Origin: Microthyrium microscopicum
Lineage: Eukaryota; Ascomycota; Dothideomycetes; Microthyriales; Microthyriaceae
Reading direction: 5' to 3'
DNA: 64,000 bases
Assembly (NCBI GenBank): GCA_010405405.1
Contig: MU004241.1
Span: forward strand, 310,001 to 374,000
Shown here: one piece after another, positions 1 to 9,387 of the stretch
Layout of the letters: each line of letters begins with the position of its first letter
How positions within the stretch are numbered: position 1 is the first letter of the stretch
Notes under the pieces: generated by a model
What the model saw: only the letters and a program-made list of their open reading frames with translations
Databases searched by the model: none
Told to the model about the DNA's origin: nothing
Translations under genes and position numbers: made by a program

Positions 1-972
1 CGTTGAAAAGATGACTGCAGGTGCGAGCCTTGTGCAACAGGGGCATCCGGTCAACCCGCCCGCCCATTCGTATTCATGAGCAGTGACTCATCCAAAAGCC
101 CATATTAGGCGCCCAATTGTGGCCTTATGACTAAATAAACTTTCAAAGTGATCGTAAAGTCCATTTCATAAAGGTATGTACCATGGCAGTCGAAGCACCA
201 GTAAAAGCAATGTTATATTGGTGACATCAGGTACTCGATGAATGGTCTCATCAAATGCTTTGATCTACGAACATAGCCTTCCTTTATTATGTGTACTTGA
301 GGTGCAAGTCTTTCAGAACAGAAATCGAAGGTCTTTTGGTATGATGTAACAGATAACAAGTACTTCAATCAGCACCTAGTCGACTGTTCGGGTCACTTCT
401 GCTTCGCCTGGAGCTGACGGCTAGAATTAACAATGGCTTTGTTCATTCTTGCCGTCAGAATTCTTTCCCCTCTACGACAGCCAGAAGGGAGGATACAAGT
501 GTTCGAAGACCTGGGGTCAGTGGGCGGATGATTCTCATTGTTAAAGCAACATTAAGGGTCTCATAGGCAACAGAAGCGCGTTTTGCTAGAAGATTCACGT
601 GAACCTACGGCAATGTCAAGTTGACAGCCAAAAAGAAATTACTTCTTCAGATTCATTATGACAATGTAAACATTTCCAAGTCAGGTCTGCCGAATCTAGG
701 TATCCCTATCAAGTGACCAGCTGAAGTATATACTCTATTATATTATGATACCATGAGTCTCATGGATGTCAACTAAGTAGATATCTGAGTAAGTGTGCCA
801 GCGAGCTTCAAGCATAACAGAACGTACATTAAACAGAAAGTGTGATGCCAGGATTTGTAAAGGAGAGGACGGATCGAGCTGCGGTGTGGCTAAGGCGAAG
901 CTCAAATCAAGTAGAATCAACCCATAGGTTTGTGAAATCGAATCTATTCGTCGGTTCTCTAATCTAGCTACT
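1..972. other. Intergenic, no gene recognised
   Basis: No long open frame, splice-consistent exon chain or RNA gene is visible. Composition is ordinary for the window. The right end is probably the 3' flank of the minus-strand gene ending at 973. A 100-codon minus-strand frame at 738-1040 overlaps that gene's C-terminus and shows no family signature. Confidence 0.5.
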
Positions 973-2025
973 TCAATAGGCACTTGATTCCCACCATCCA
1001 TTGCTCTTAATGACTTTATAATCAACGTTCCAGGTAACATTGCAGTTTTTGAACTCTAGTGTTACGGTTTCTGTAGCAAATTCGGCCCAAGGGTTGGCAG
1101 CATCGCATACTCTTTTGATGTAATTTTGAATTTCCAAAGAATCGGGCTCATATGGATAATCGTGGGAGGGTATCTTGATCACCAGGTGACGAAACTTGGC
1201 CAACCAGTTGACAGTCATATGCAGCGTCTGTAGCACTCTTCCAATAATACAAAGTAGAATGGAGTCTAGTTCCTCTTTGACGATTGTGTCTATCTGGGGC
1301 CAAGGCGCAGCCGGCTGTTTATGAAGACGAAATTTGAAATTCTCTACGATCCCCAGATGAAATCCTGGTTCTCGGAACCACATCTGACACTCATCGGGAA
1401 ATTGTCTTCGAGTTACTAGGTTCATACCTGTGACTTGGTTGGTATTGTTAGCCTCGTAAGCTCTGGCATTATAATGGACCTTCATAGCTTCCAGCATTGG
1501 GACTTCGCATATAATGGTCAAAGTGCCTAGATTCTTCCACGGTCCGCCGAGTGGGCGAGGTAAAAAGTCCCAGGTCAGCTTGGCCGATCGAAGTTCGTGG
1601 TGCCATGTTGCTTCGTAGTTCATTGGCTCACCACCGTAGATATATTCCAAAACCTGCGAGAATTCCCGATCTACACGTCTCAGGGAATGGTCATTTGCAT
1701 GATGCGGTCTTACGATTTTGACATAACTTGGGGGTATCTCGATCTTGTAACGATAAGCAGTGGCATTCTCATTAAGGTTGGGTGGTTTGCGGTGGTCTGC
1801 ATGAGGCTCGATCAGATACGTATTGCTCTTGAGCTTTCCATTTGCCTTTTTATTGGACCTTTCTCTGAGCACTTCACTGAATATTTGTGCCTTCAGCTCC
1901 AAAGGTAAAGATTCCAAGTTTGTTCCATGAAGGTTTCCATCGGCCGTTCTGCTCATGCGTCGGCGGAATATTGGTGGCGCGTGGTTATCCAGCCAGGACT
2001 TGATCTTGTCTTTTGTGGTAGACAT
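973..2025 (-). CDS. F-box/2EXR-like hypothetical protein, 350 aa
   Basis: Single-exon gene with no assigned function. I start at the second Met (MSTTKDKIKSW) because the 16 upstream codons look like 5' leader; the longer frame begins at 2073. Near residue 40 the segment LESLPLELKAQIFSEVL has the Leu-Pro-x-Glu-Leu pattern that opens F-box and 2EXR-type domains of fungal proteins. Around residue 110 a stretch with VDREFSQVLEYIYGGE resembles the 'inherited residues next to a small house-keeping strand' layout of that class. The rest has no motif I recognise; no signal peptide or membrane segment is seen. Proteins of this class are very numerous in Leotiomycetes and other Pezizomycotina, and most are uncharacterised. 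A role as a ubiquitin-ligase adaptor would be pure inference. Confidence 0.6.
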   Translation of the reverse strand: MSTTKDKIKSWLDNHAPPIFRRRMSRTADGNLHGTNLESLPLELKAQIFSEVLRERSNKKANGKLKSNTYLIEPHADHRKPPNLNENATAYRYKIEIPPSYVKIVRPHHANDHSLRRVDREFSQVLEYIYGGEPMNYEATWHHELRSAKLTWDFLPRPLGGPWKNLGTLTIICEVPMLEAMKVHYNARAYEANNTNQVTGMNLVTRRQFPDECQMWFREPGFHLGIVENFKFRLHKQPAAPWPQIDTIVKEELDSILLCIIGRVLQTLHMTVNWLAKFRHLVIKIPSHDYPYEPDSLEIQNYIKRVCDAANPWAEFATETVTLEFKNCNVTWNVDYKVIKSNGWWESSAY

Positions 2026-2898
2026 ATTACTTGAGTAATGATCTTTGAAAAGACTGCAATGAAGTAGTTTCACTTGATCTGCGCGGTGCGAGGAATCTTC
2101 GACACAATACTTGAATTACGTTAGGAGATATCTCTAAAAGATGGTATGCATTCGTTGAAACTATTCTCATCAGCAGACAAAGGAACGAGTACGCTTTCGG
2201 TACTGTGTTACCTCAGTCTACCGTTCTAGAACAAACCGACCGATGGACAAAGCAAATGGATTGTTCCCGTTAGCCTCGATCCGCGTTGGTCTGCTATGAC
2301 TATTTTTTCCCCATAATGTTCATACAGAAGACCGAAGAATAGATCAAATAAGATCAAAAATCCAAGCGTGCTCTTTTGATCTGTGGCGACAGATATTCTG
2401 CATGATGGGAGCCTGCAATTCTTTCCAATCTGTTGACAAAGAATAGCAACGAATTGGTACTGAGATAGAAGGAATGCTTTGTTAACGAAGAAGACGAATC
2501 GCGATGGAAGATGATCTACGTCAAATGCACTCTTCTATACCACAACGACACCAATAAGCACCACTGGCATTTAAATAGGTAGTAATAATACTAACATCAA
2601 TCCATATCGTGAACTTTACCGCAGTCTGCTTCAGGCATTTAGGATTTAGTATACCTCATTCTCTGGGCCAATCGCAAAAATAGCGGATAACAATCAAGTG
2701 AAATCTACTCTCTCATTAAGCTTTTTCCGGATTCGACCATGAGTTACGCAGGGGTGTAACGTGAGCTATGAGTAAGCAGTCTGAGCTGTAGCTGAGCATA
2801 CCCGAGCTCCCCTCTGAGCCAGCGTGAGCCGGCGCGATTGTACACGAATAAATCCTGAGCTCCTTTGATTATGCCTAAGCTCCCTGTGATTTTGCCTT
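2026..2898. other. Intergenic between two minus-strand genes
   Basis: Leader of the 973-2025 gene on the left and 3' flank of the 2899-4342 gene on the right. From about 2760 to 2890 the pentamer TGAGC and its variants recur many times (tgagct, tgagca, tgagcc), a weak low-complexity signal without a fixed period. No gene seen. Confidence 0.4.
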
Positions 2899-4342
2899 TC
2901 ACTGGTCCTTTGGCTCCGTCGCCGCGAAGATTTCAATGTGCATCTTCCCTCTAACCTGTATTGCCAGCTTTTCGGCAACATCCTCGTGCATGACAACCCA
3001 TTGTGTAGCCTTGTTGTTTCCAATCTTCAACACTTTGTCTTCGTTAATGGCTGTCTGGACTTCATTCGGTCGAATTCTTGCGATTTTCGGGGCGACACCG
3101 GAGCAGATATGGCCGAGCATGATATCGGTCTGCTCTGGTCCTGGCTTCCAGTACTTGGTGAACTTGCTGGGGATGTCCTTTTCAAGTCTAATTAGTATTG
3201 AAACTAGATAGACAGAATCGCAGATGCCAACTTGCCTTGGGTGGTAATTGTTTTTTGCACGCCCAAATATATTCTTTCCAGCTTGCAGAAAACCAAAGGT
3301 CTTCTTGACGGAGTGTCTGAAGAAATGATCCTGGGACTTGTATTCGCAGGATCACAACCTCGCCAGAACGTACACGGTGAACTGCCCAGTCTCGGTACTT
3401 GACTGCAGTCTCATACTCGGGAGTCCAGTACCAAGCATGGTCCACAGGGTTGAAATCACCTCCACGATGACTTGAAATTGCCCGCATGTTGATCGAGCCA
3501 TCCTCGGCAATGAACATGTGATTTTCAGACATTTCATTGACGGCTTTAGCCTTGTAGAAGATTTTGTGATCAGGAAGAATAGGTTCGGCAGCTCCAATGG
3601 ATATCTGCGTTTGAGGAAGATGGCCGCTGTCACTAGCAAGACTCATGGTTGCCACATGTTGCGCCAGGGCTGTAGGATCTGAGGAGGAGGAAGCTTCACC
3701 CGGAGGAGACTGGAAAGCGTCCTTGATACTGGCACGTTTCTGCTTCTTCTTCTCATTTTTACGATCTTTCACGTATGCTTTCAGCTGCTGTTGAATAGTC
3801 GCAATGGATCTGTAGTTGCCGCGGAAAGTTTCGTTGAGCCAGAATCGAAGTGTTTCGGTCTCGTAAATGTCCTTGAACCTGGGATCAAGAAGCACGCTGC
3901 GCAGCCAGGGAGCAACGCCGAGTCTTTGAAGAGCCTCAGCATCTGAATAGCCTTGCCATGAAGTCTGCTTCAGCCAGGATATATGGCCATAAACATAGTC
4001 CAAGAGCTCATCTGGATTTTGGTCAGGATCTGGGCGCGATTGCCAACGGTCGAAAATTTCCTTTGCAGTTGCAGGTTGTAGCCCAATATATTCCAGCGCA
4101 GGTGCGCTCTCTTGCTCGTCTGGAAAATCCGGAATGTCTTGATGAGAATGAGTATCGCAGTACCGAACGGACGCAGTGCTCTTAGTCGACGAGATAGTGC
4201 CAGCAGCAGACGAACTTCCCAAGGATGGAGGAGTTAGAACAAAAGATGCCGAAATCTTACGCTTTCCAGCTTGAGGGCCGGGCAAGAGAACGCCATCTTC
4301 CTGCAGCACACTCAAGTCTTCTTCGCTCAGGGGAGCTGCCAT
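2899..4342 (-). CDS. Hypothetical protein with ADP-ribosyltransferase-like core, 461 aa
   Basis: Two exons, 4342-3236 and 3177-2899, joined across a GC-AG intron (donor GCAAGT, branch ACTAAT 15 nt before the acceptor) in phase 0. The N-terminal 260 residues are polar, with a lysine-rich run near 200 (KDRKNEKKKQKR). Residues about 262-365 begin FYKAKAV, contain SHRGGDFNPVDHAWYWT followed by PEYETAVKYRDWA, and continue into alternating hydrophobic strands. That order resembles the R/H, then G-G-D-F-G-x-G-F-Y-x-T, then x-A-x-x-W-A layout of DUF3990-type ADP-ribosyltransferase folds in fungi. This is a remote resemblance read by eye; no catalytic residue is proven. No signal peptide is seen, so an intracellular protein is likely. 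A run of 15-bp repeats lies just upstream of the start codon. Confidence 0.6.
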
Positions 4343-4421
4343 GACGAACCAGCAAAGTTGAACGATCCGCTACGTTGATTTGGGTGAAAAGTGATGTTTT
4401 GGTGAGTTAGAGGTTGTCTTC

Positions 4422-4534
4422 GAAGCTGGAGTGTCGGAAGCTGGAGTGTGATTGCGCTCGAAGCTGGAGTATTTGGAACTGAAGTGTTTGAAGCAGAAGT
4501 ACTTGAAGCTGGTGTGTTTGAAGCTGGGAAAAGA
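4422..4534. repeat. 15-bp tandem repeat array, about 7 degenerate units
   Basis: Units of the form GAAGCTGGAGTGTNN start at 4422, 4437, 4460, 4475, 4490, 4505 and 4520; an 8-nt insertion separates the second and third. The array lies 80-190 bp upstream of the start of the 2899-4342 gene, in its promoter or leader. On the minus strand the 15-bp period would code for five-residue NTPAS-like repeats, but no supported exon includes it. Confidence 0.8.
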
Positions 4535-4611
4535 CCTGCTGAAGTATCTGTGTGGTGGGTTCTTGTAGTCCGCATGAGTGTAACCGTGGTTGCAAAAAGT
4601 ATCCAGCACTC

Positions 4612-5085
4612 CCTTAGCGGGCCTTGGCGGCCCAGGCAACAGTCAAGCGACGGTCGATCAACGGTTATTTAGCAATCAACGTTTATTTTTCTAAATGTGC
4701 AAAAGACTGTTAAATAATGCCTTAACAGTTAATTGCGTAAAACGTTAATTAACCTTATATTTATTAACTAATGGTTAGTATAATATTGCTAACTATTAGC
4801 TAACGTTTATTACTTATAATTAAAATCTAGGCTAACTACTAATTAATATTTAATAACTAAACTAACGCTTATTTAATAGTTATATAATATATTAACTATT
4901 ATTTAATAATTATACTTTATAAATATTAGCTAATTCTTTAACTATTAGCCTACGTTAAGGCTCTATTAATATATATTTACTCTAATAGTTAAACAACTAT
5001 TAAAATTTATTTAACTATAGTTAGATAATTAATTACTAACTAACCGTAGAATAATAGTTGCCCATGTCGCTAAGGCCCGCTAAGG
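4612..5085. mobile_element. 474-bp AT-rich element with 29-bp terminal inverted repeats (MITE-like)
   Basis: The ends at 4612-4640 and 5057-5085 are inverted copies sharing CCTTAGCGGGCCTT, with 24 of 29 positions identical; two of the five differences are G/A. Everything between is extremely AT-rich, built of ttaactatta/ttaataat-type words, and has no open frame of any length. GC-rich ends with an AT-saturated core fit a small non-autonomous DNA transposon degraded by repeat-induced point mutation. No clear target-site duplication is visible, so the superfamily is unassigned. The element sits in the upstream region of the 2899-4342 gene. Confidence 0.65.
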
Positions 5086-5509
5086 TCCCTGTCAATCTTG
5101 GCGTTGCGTAGAAAATATAGAAAAGCCGCTATACCGGATCCGGAAGTTTTTTTTTTTGGCCGCACCCAACAGGAGGGAGAGCTAGCTCTTGATCTCCATT
5201 GCGTCTACGGAGGAGTACTCTGATTGAGATGTGCCGAGAGCAACTACTTCGATGTCGTAGTCCACATACGGGGTTAGGGGAGGTATATTAAATGCAGGCA
5301 TGGCTAGTAATAACACGAGGAGAACAGCGAGGAGATAGGTTGATGTGAATCTTGCATGGAAAATGCTTGGGATGATAATGGTTGTTGATCGCTTGGTATA
5401 GCGTAGAACCTAGCAGGTCTCATGTGAGAACTATGCTCAGAGATGGGCTCCGCGAAGAACTCCTCCGAGGAGAGATGAGCTCCCCGAAGAAAATCTCCAA
5501 GGAGAGGAA

Positions 5510-5655
5510 AGCTCCAAGGAGAGAGATGCTCCCAGGAAGAAAGCTCCCAGGAGAGAGACGCTCCCAGGAGAGAGGTGCTCCCAGGAGAGGGACGCTCCCA
5601 GGAGGGAGATGCTCCCAGGAGAGGAGAGCTCCAAGGAGAAAGCCCATAGGAGAGA
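5510..5655. repeat. 17-bp minisatellite (GCTCCCAGGAGAGAGAC unit)
   Basis: About eight head-to-tail units of 17 bp (one of 15 bp) with the core GCTCCCAGGAG, itself nearly palindromic (CTCC..GGAG). More degenerate units extend left to about 5445. Because 17 is not a multiple of three, the translation cycles through frames, which argues against a repeat selected as protein. Confidence 0.85.
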
Positions 5656-5745
5656 AGAGCCCACGAAAGAAGCTTAGGCCAGTTTTAGAACTTGTCAGGC
5701 GGTTGTGGTAATATGGTAATGGATTTGGATCAAAAGAGCAAGGAG

Positions 5746-5747
<2 letters not shown>

Positions 5748-5779
<32 letters not shown>
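5748..5779. repeat. Homopolymer of 32 G
   Basis: An uninterrupted run of 32 G on the plus strand, flanked by aggagtt and cagaatc. Such a run is prone to length error in sequencing and could form G-quadruplex structures. It lies 90 bp from the minisatellite and about 620 bp upstream of the dienelactone hydrolase start. Confidence 0.95.
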
Positions 5780-5782
<3 letters not shown>

Positions 5783-6403
5783 AATCAGGACTGCGATCAG
5801 GTTAAGAACCAAAAGGGAGTCGAGTATGAGCAGCCTGAGGCACCATCATCTTGATCATGACCAAGCACGAGCAAGCGTGATTCAGGCTGAGCAAAAATAA
5901 GCTGAGGTTGAGCCAAGTAGGATTTTGCTGATGTAATGGCCCAGAAACGAGTAACCTAATCGAGTGTATGCCAAGAGTAGAATCCACTTGAAAATAGCGA
6001 GATTGTTTTAGCAATTCTGAACTTCATTTTCAAGATGCATACCGTACCCACGCACATTTTTATACCCGTTGTAAATTGCCTGAGATTATTCATATATAAA
6101 GCTCAGCACAAAAAATAGTAAGTTAAGCTCCTACCACCTCATGTACCTACTGAGCAACAACCCTACGGGCGGCAACTCCCGCAAGTTACTTTAGTATATT
6201 TCTAACAAATAAATGAGTTAGACCATTGTAAACCATCGCTAGCGATGAGAACCAGTCGTTACTATCTAGTATATCAATAATAACTACCTCCGGCGTAGAA
6301 GTGCCTTAAATGCTGCTTCCCCCTGATCATGCTCACGGTCTTCTGAAGTATTCATATTCCAGCAACCCTATTTTCTGACGAATTAATACTGAAGTGGTTG
6401 AAA

Positions 6404-7361
6404 ATGCGGTTTTGGTCTTTCATCGCTCTTGGGGCCGTAGCGTATGCCTCGCCACAATCCAAACCCGCTCCATCATGTGGTTGTTCTGTTGCCAATGTCC
6501 ATGTGGAGCACGAAGGAAAACCTGTTGGGCAGATGAATGAAGTTAACGGCAGTACGACTACGCCCTGTTTCTAGAGTAATCGAATCTTAACTTGAATCAG
6601 TTCAGACATATATTTCATATCCGGCCGATAAAAAGACGGACTATGGCATTCTTTACCTGCCGGATGCATTCGGATTCCCGCTGGTTCAAAATCGATTGTA
6701 TTACTTCACTTTTCATGAACGCCGAAAGGAGAACACTAACACCTCTGCAGACTGGCTGACAGTTTTGCTAAAGCTGGCTATGTAGTAGTTGGTCCAGATT
6801 TCTTTGAAGGAGAGCCAGCTCCTCATGACTTGGCGAATCCAAATTTTGACTACACTGCTTGGCTGGCTCGCCATCCTGCAGACAAAGTGGACAAAATCAT
6901 CGAAAACACTATCAAGTATATGAAGACGACCCTTGGAGTGAAAAAGATTGGTGCAGTAGGTTATTGTTTTGGAGGCCGTTTTGTTGCTAGATTCCTAGCA
7001 AAGGACAAAGGACTAGATGCTGGATTCACAGCTCACCCCAGTTTGGTGACCAATGAAGAGTTACAAGCTGTTTCGGGGCCGTTCAGCATAGGCGCCGCAG
7101 GCAAGTGAGAGCGAAGAGCTTGTATTCAGGATACTAATCAGCCATATAGAGAACGATATCATTTTTACTACTCCAAAACGGCATGAGGCAGAAGGCATCC
7201 TTTCAAAGAGCAACATTCCGTTTCAGATTAGTTTGTATGGAAGTACAGCTCATGGGTTTGGAGTGAGAGGAAACATGACGAATAAGCGAGAAAAATATGC
7301 CAAAGAGGAAGCATATCTTCAGGCGGTCAGATGGTTCGACACATGGTTGAAGGATATTTAA
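6404..7361 (+). CDS. Secreted dienelactone hydrolase family protein, 268 aa
   Basis: Four exons: 6404-6551, 6601-6697, 6751-7100, 7150-7361. The first 16 residues (MRFWSFIALGAVAYAS) form a signal peptide. The family opening GKPVGQMNEVNG, then YISYPADKKTDYGILYLPD, matches the fungal DLH/AIM2-like branch of alpha/beta hydrolases. The nucleophile is the Cys of GYCFGG (residue about 155), where a Ser would stand in most hydrolases; the catalytic His lies in YGSTAHGFGVRG. The third intron is best read as GC-AG (GCAAGT donor), giving the conserved AAENDIIFTTP; the alternative GT donor needs an acceptor only a few bases after the branch point. DLH enzymes open lactone rings in chlorocatechol-type degradation, but for fungal secreted members the substrate is unknown. 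It converges on the FAD monooxygenase gene. Confidence 0.85.
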
Positions 7362-7695
7362 AAGCCTCTGTTCTTCACAGTGGAAACCGGATATCGGAAA
7401 AACAATAGTCGGTTGATACTATTTCTATTATCCTATGCTTTCTCATTGCGCTTCCTCAAGCGAGGCACTTTCACCACTCTATGGTATAATTAGTTCGCAA
7501 AAGCCACGAGTCGCTATGCCAGATGGGTATTAGGTAATGCTAGAAGCAGGTCGCCTTTTCGTTTCTGTGAGAAGATCCGGGGGCTATGTATTTAATTCGA
7601 TATTTGAACTGCATATGATAAAGTCAGAGGACAATGGTTTGAGCATCCTAATTCAGCAGAAGCTGAGTGATAGTATAACCATTCAATAATCGAGT
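7362..7695. other. Short convergent intergenic region
   Basis: 334 bp between the 3' ends of the dienelactone hydrolase and the FAD monooxygenase genes. Nothing else seen. Confidence 0.6.
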
Positions 7696-8973
7696 TTACT
7701 CCAACTCTTCATACAGTGGGAGCTTCCATCCTTTGACATCCTCTTTGATATCCATCATCCATCGGGCAATGTCCACTTTGAACAACGAGGCCAATTGTGT
7801 AGCATAGTTCATGAGAGTAATTCCAAACTGTGATTCGGGGTACATTCCTGATTCCTCCTTGACACCACGCTGTATATCTTTCATGAATGGCTTGAACTTG
7901 CTTTCGTAAGCTCTTAGAGCGGTTTCTACCGCGTTCTTAGTATTCTGGCTTGATGGGCTTTCGGCGTTCGCTTCACCGCATGCTCTTCCAATTTCACCAG
8001 CCAAGATGTAAGCGCCAATCAGACTGGACGAAGTGCCCATTCCGGATTGCACAGAGGGGCAATAGGCAGCATCACCTACAAGCGCGACAGAGCCTTTGCG
8101 CCAGGAATCGAGCTTGATCATGGCTAATCGCTCGCAGTAAAAGTCCTTGGCATCCGGGAGTGATTTGATCATTTCTCCAGTCCGCCAGCCAGCGCCCTGG
8201 AAGATTTCTGCAATAGCCTGTTTTTCCTTTTCAACGTCGCCTCGAGCAGCTTTGAGTAGTTTAGAGTCCGAAGAGCCCCCAAGGTAAATCTGGAGTTGGT
8301 TGGGATTTTGTCTTCTTGTCATCACGCCCCGCTTTCCAGGAGCCATATACACTGTGGCGATGAACTCTTCGTCCTCTTTCATGGGCCAGGGGAGAGTGAA
8401 GTAGCATACGTATTGATCGCCGAGCGGATGAGTTGGATCTTTAGCACCGGGCCTGGGCCCGCCGATCAGCATTTTACGCGTTTGTGAGCCAACACCATCG
8501 GCGCCAACCAGCAGATCATACTGTTCACTTTGCCCGTTGGAAAAGATTACATCCACGTGGTTGTCTAGCTGCTCAAAGCTTTCAATCCAGGTTCCGAAGA
8601 CGTATTTGACGCGATCCTTGTTGGCATCATACATGATGCGGCAGAAATCACCTCTCATGATCTCGTATTCCGTGGTGAAGCTTTGCGGTCCTTCGCCTGA
8701 TGTATTGGCCGGAAAGAAGCCACGACGTTTACCAGACCTATCCACCATCTGCGTGCCTTGCTCCGGGCAAAGCTTGGTGCGGAAAGCTGGTTCGAGACCC
8801 ATTCTTTTCAAGATCTCGATTCCGTGTCCTCGTAGATCCACCTGAAGCCCATTGGTCCGTAACAAAGGAAATCTTTCTACAACGGTCACGCTATGACCGA
8901 GCTTTGCGAGTAGCAAGGCAAGAGCATTTCCGGCAATGCCTGCACCACTAATGAGGACCTTAAGCTGAGGCAT
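7696..8973 (-). CDS. FAD-dependent monooxygenase (TetX/PHBH-like), 425 aa
   Basis: Single exon. I start at MPQLKVLISGAGIAGNA, since the dinucleotide-binding motif GxGxxG should lie at the N-terminus; the open frame extends 56 codons upstream but those look like leader. The Rossmann strand ends in VVERF, the usual acidic residue for the ADP ribose. QYDLLVGADGVGSQTRK is the DG motif that contacts FAD and NADPH, and GSVALVGDAAYCPSVQSGMGTSSS is the GD motif of class A flavoprotein hydroxylases. The enzyme should hydroxylate or epoxidise a small substrate with NAD(P)H and O2; the substrate cannot be read from sequence. No TM anchor is visible. The next gene upstream, on the same strand, codes for a Zn2Cys6 regulator, suggesting local control. 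Confidence 0.88.
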   Translation of the reverse strand: MPQLKVLISGAGIAGNALALLLAKLGHSVTVVERFPLLRTNGLQVDLRGHGIEILKRMGLEPAFRTKLCPEQGTQMVDRSGKRRGFFPANTSGEGPQSFTTEYEIMRGDFCRIMYDANKDRVKYVFGTWIESFEQLDNHVDVIFSNGQSEQYDLLVGADGVGSQTRKMLIGGPRPGAKDPTHPLGDQYVCYFTLPWPMKEDEEFIATVYMAPGKRGVMTRRQNPNQLQIYLGGSSDSKLLKAARGDVEKEKQAIAEIFQGAGWRTGEMIKSLPDAKDFYCERLAMIKLDSWRKGSVALVGDAAYCPSVQSGMGTSSSLIGAYILAGEIGRACGEANAESPSSQNTKNAVETALRAYESKFKPFMKDIQRGVKEESGMYPESQFGITLMNYATQLASLFKVDIARWMMDIKEDVKGWKLPLYEELE

Positions 8974-9387
8974 GGAGATGTTCGAGTGGTGGCTTCTATG
9001 TTGCAGATGACAAGCTGAGGTAGCGTTACTAGACGTAAGAAATAAAAAGCTTGTATTCGAAGTTTTCTGGAGTTGATCAATTGTCGTACGACAAAGCGAA
9101 CAAGGTCGTGTGTAGGAGGGGATATATAGGGGCAATAGCAATTGGAAGCTTGTAGGAGAACTTTGATCTTGCAGTAATCATGGGCCACAGCGATGTAAAC
9201 CTCAAGAGCAAGAAACATACATGGTAACGTGAGAGTAGGACCTTTATATCTACCTATTCATACCTCTCGGCATATGCAAGTTATCTCCGTAGCGTGAGTT
9301 TATGATCGCCTTCAGTGCCGCTTCGGCCGAGCACGTCAAAGACAATGGCCTGGAAAATGCCATTCTGGCAAGTTTGAATGACAATTG
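8974..9387. other. Promoter region of the FAD monooxygenase
   Basis: 414 bp between the regulator's stop and the monooxygenase start. An open frame overlapping the leader (to 9141 or 9218) is judged non-coding. No operator-like palindrome typical of Zn2Cys6 sites (CGG-spacer-CCG) was confidently found. Confidence 0.4.

Larger units (their letters stand above)
5086..6403. other. Intergenic, repeat-rich, no supported gene
   Basis: Holds a 17-bp minisatellite and a 32-nt G run (listed separately). Frames through the minisatellite on both strands look coding only because the repeat has few stops; a 17-bp period rotates the frame at each unit. Further right (5860-5920) TGAGC words recur as they do near 2800. 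The last 100 bp is the promoter of the dienelactone hydrolase gene. Confidence 0.5.

Noticed and set aside
738-1040. 100-codon minus-strand frame overlapping the end of the first gene
   Set aside because: Overlaps the gene's C-terminal codons in another frame; no motif and no splice signals linking it as an extra exon.
5382-5812. Open frames of 109 aa (+) and 130 aa (-) through the minisatellite and G run
   Set aside because: The 17-bp unit rotates the reading frame; residues are only repeat translation and a poly-Pro run from the G homopolymer. No start context or domain.
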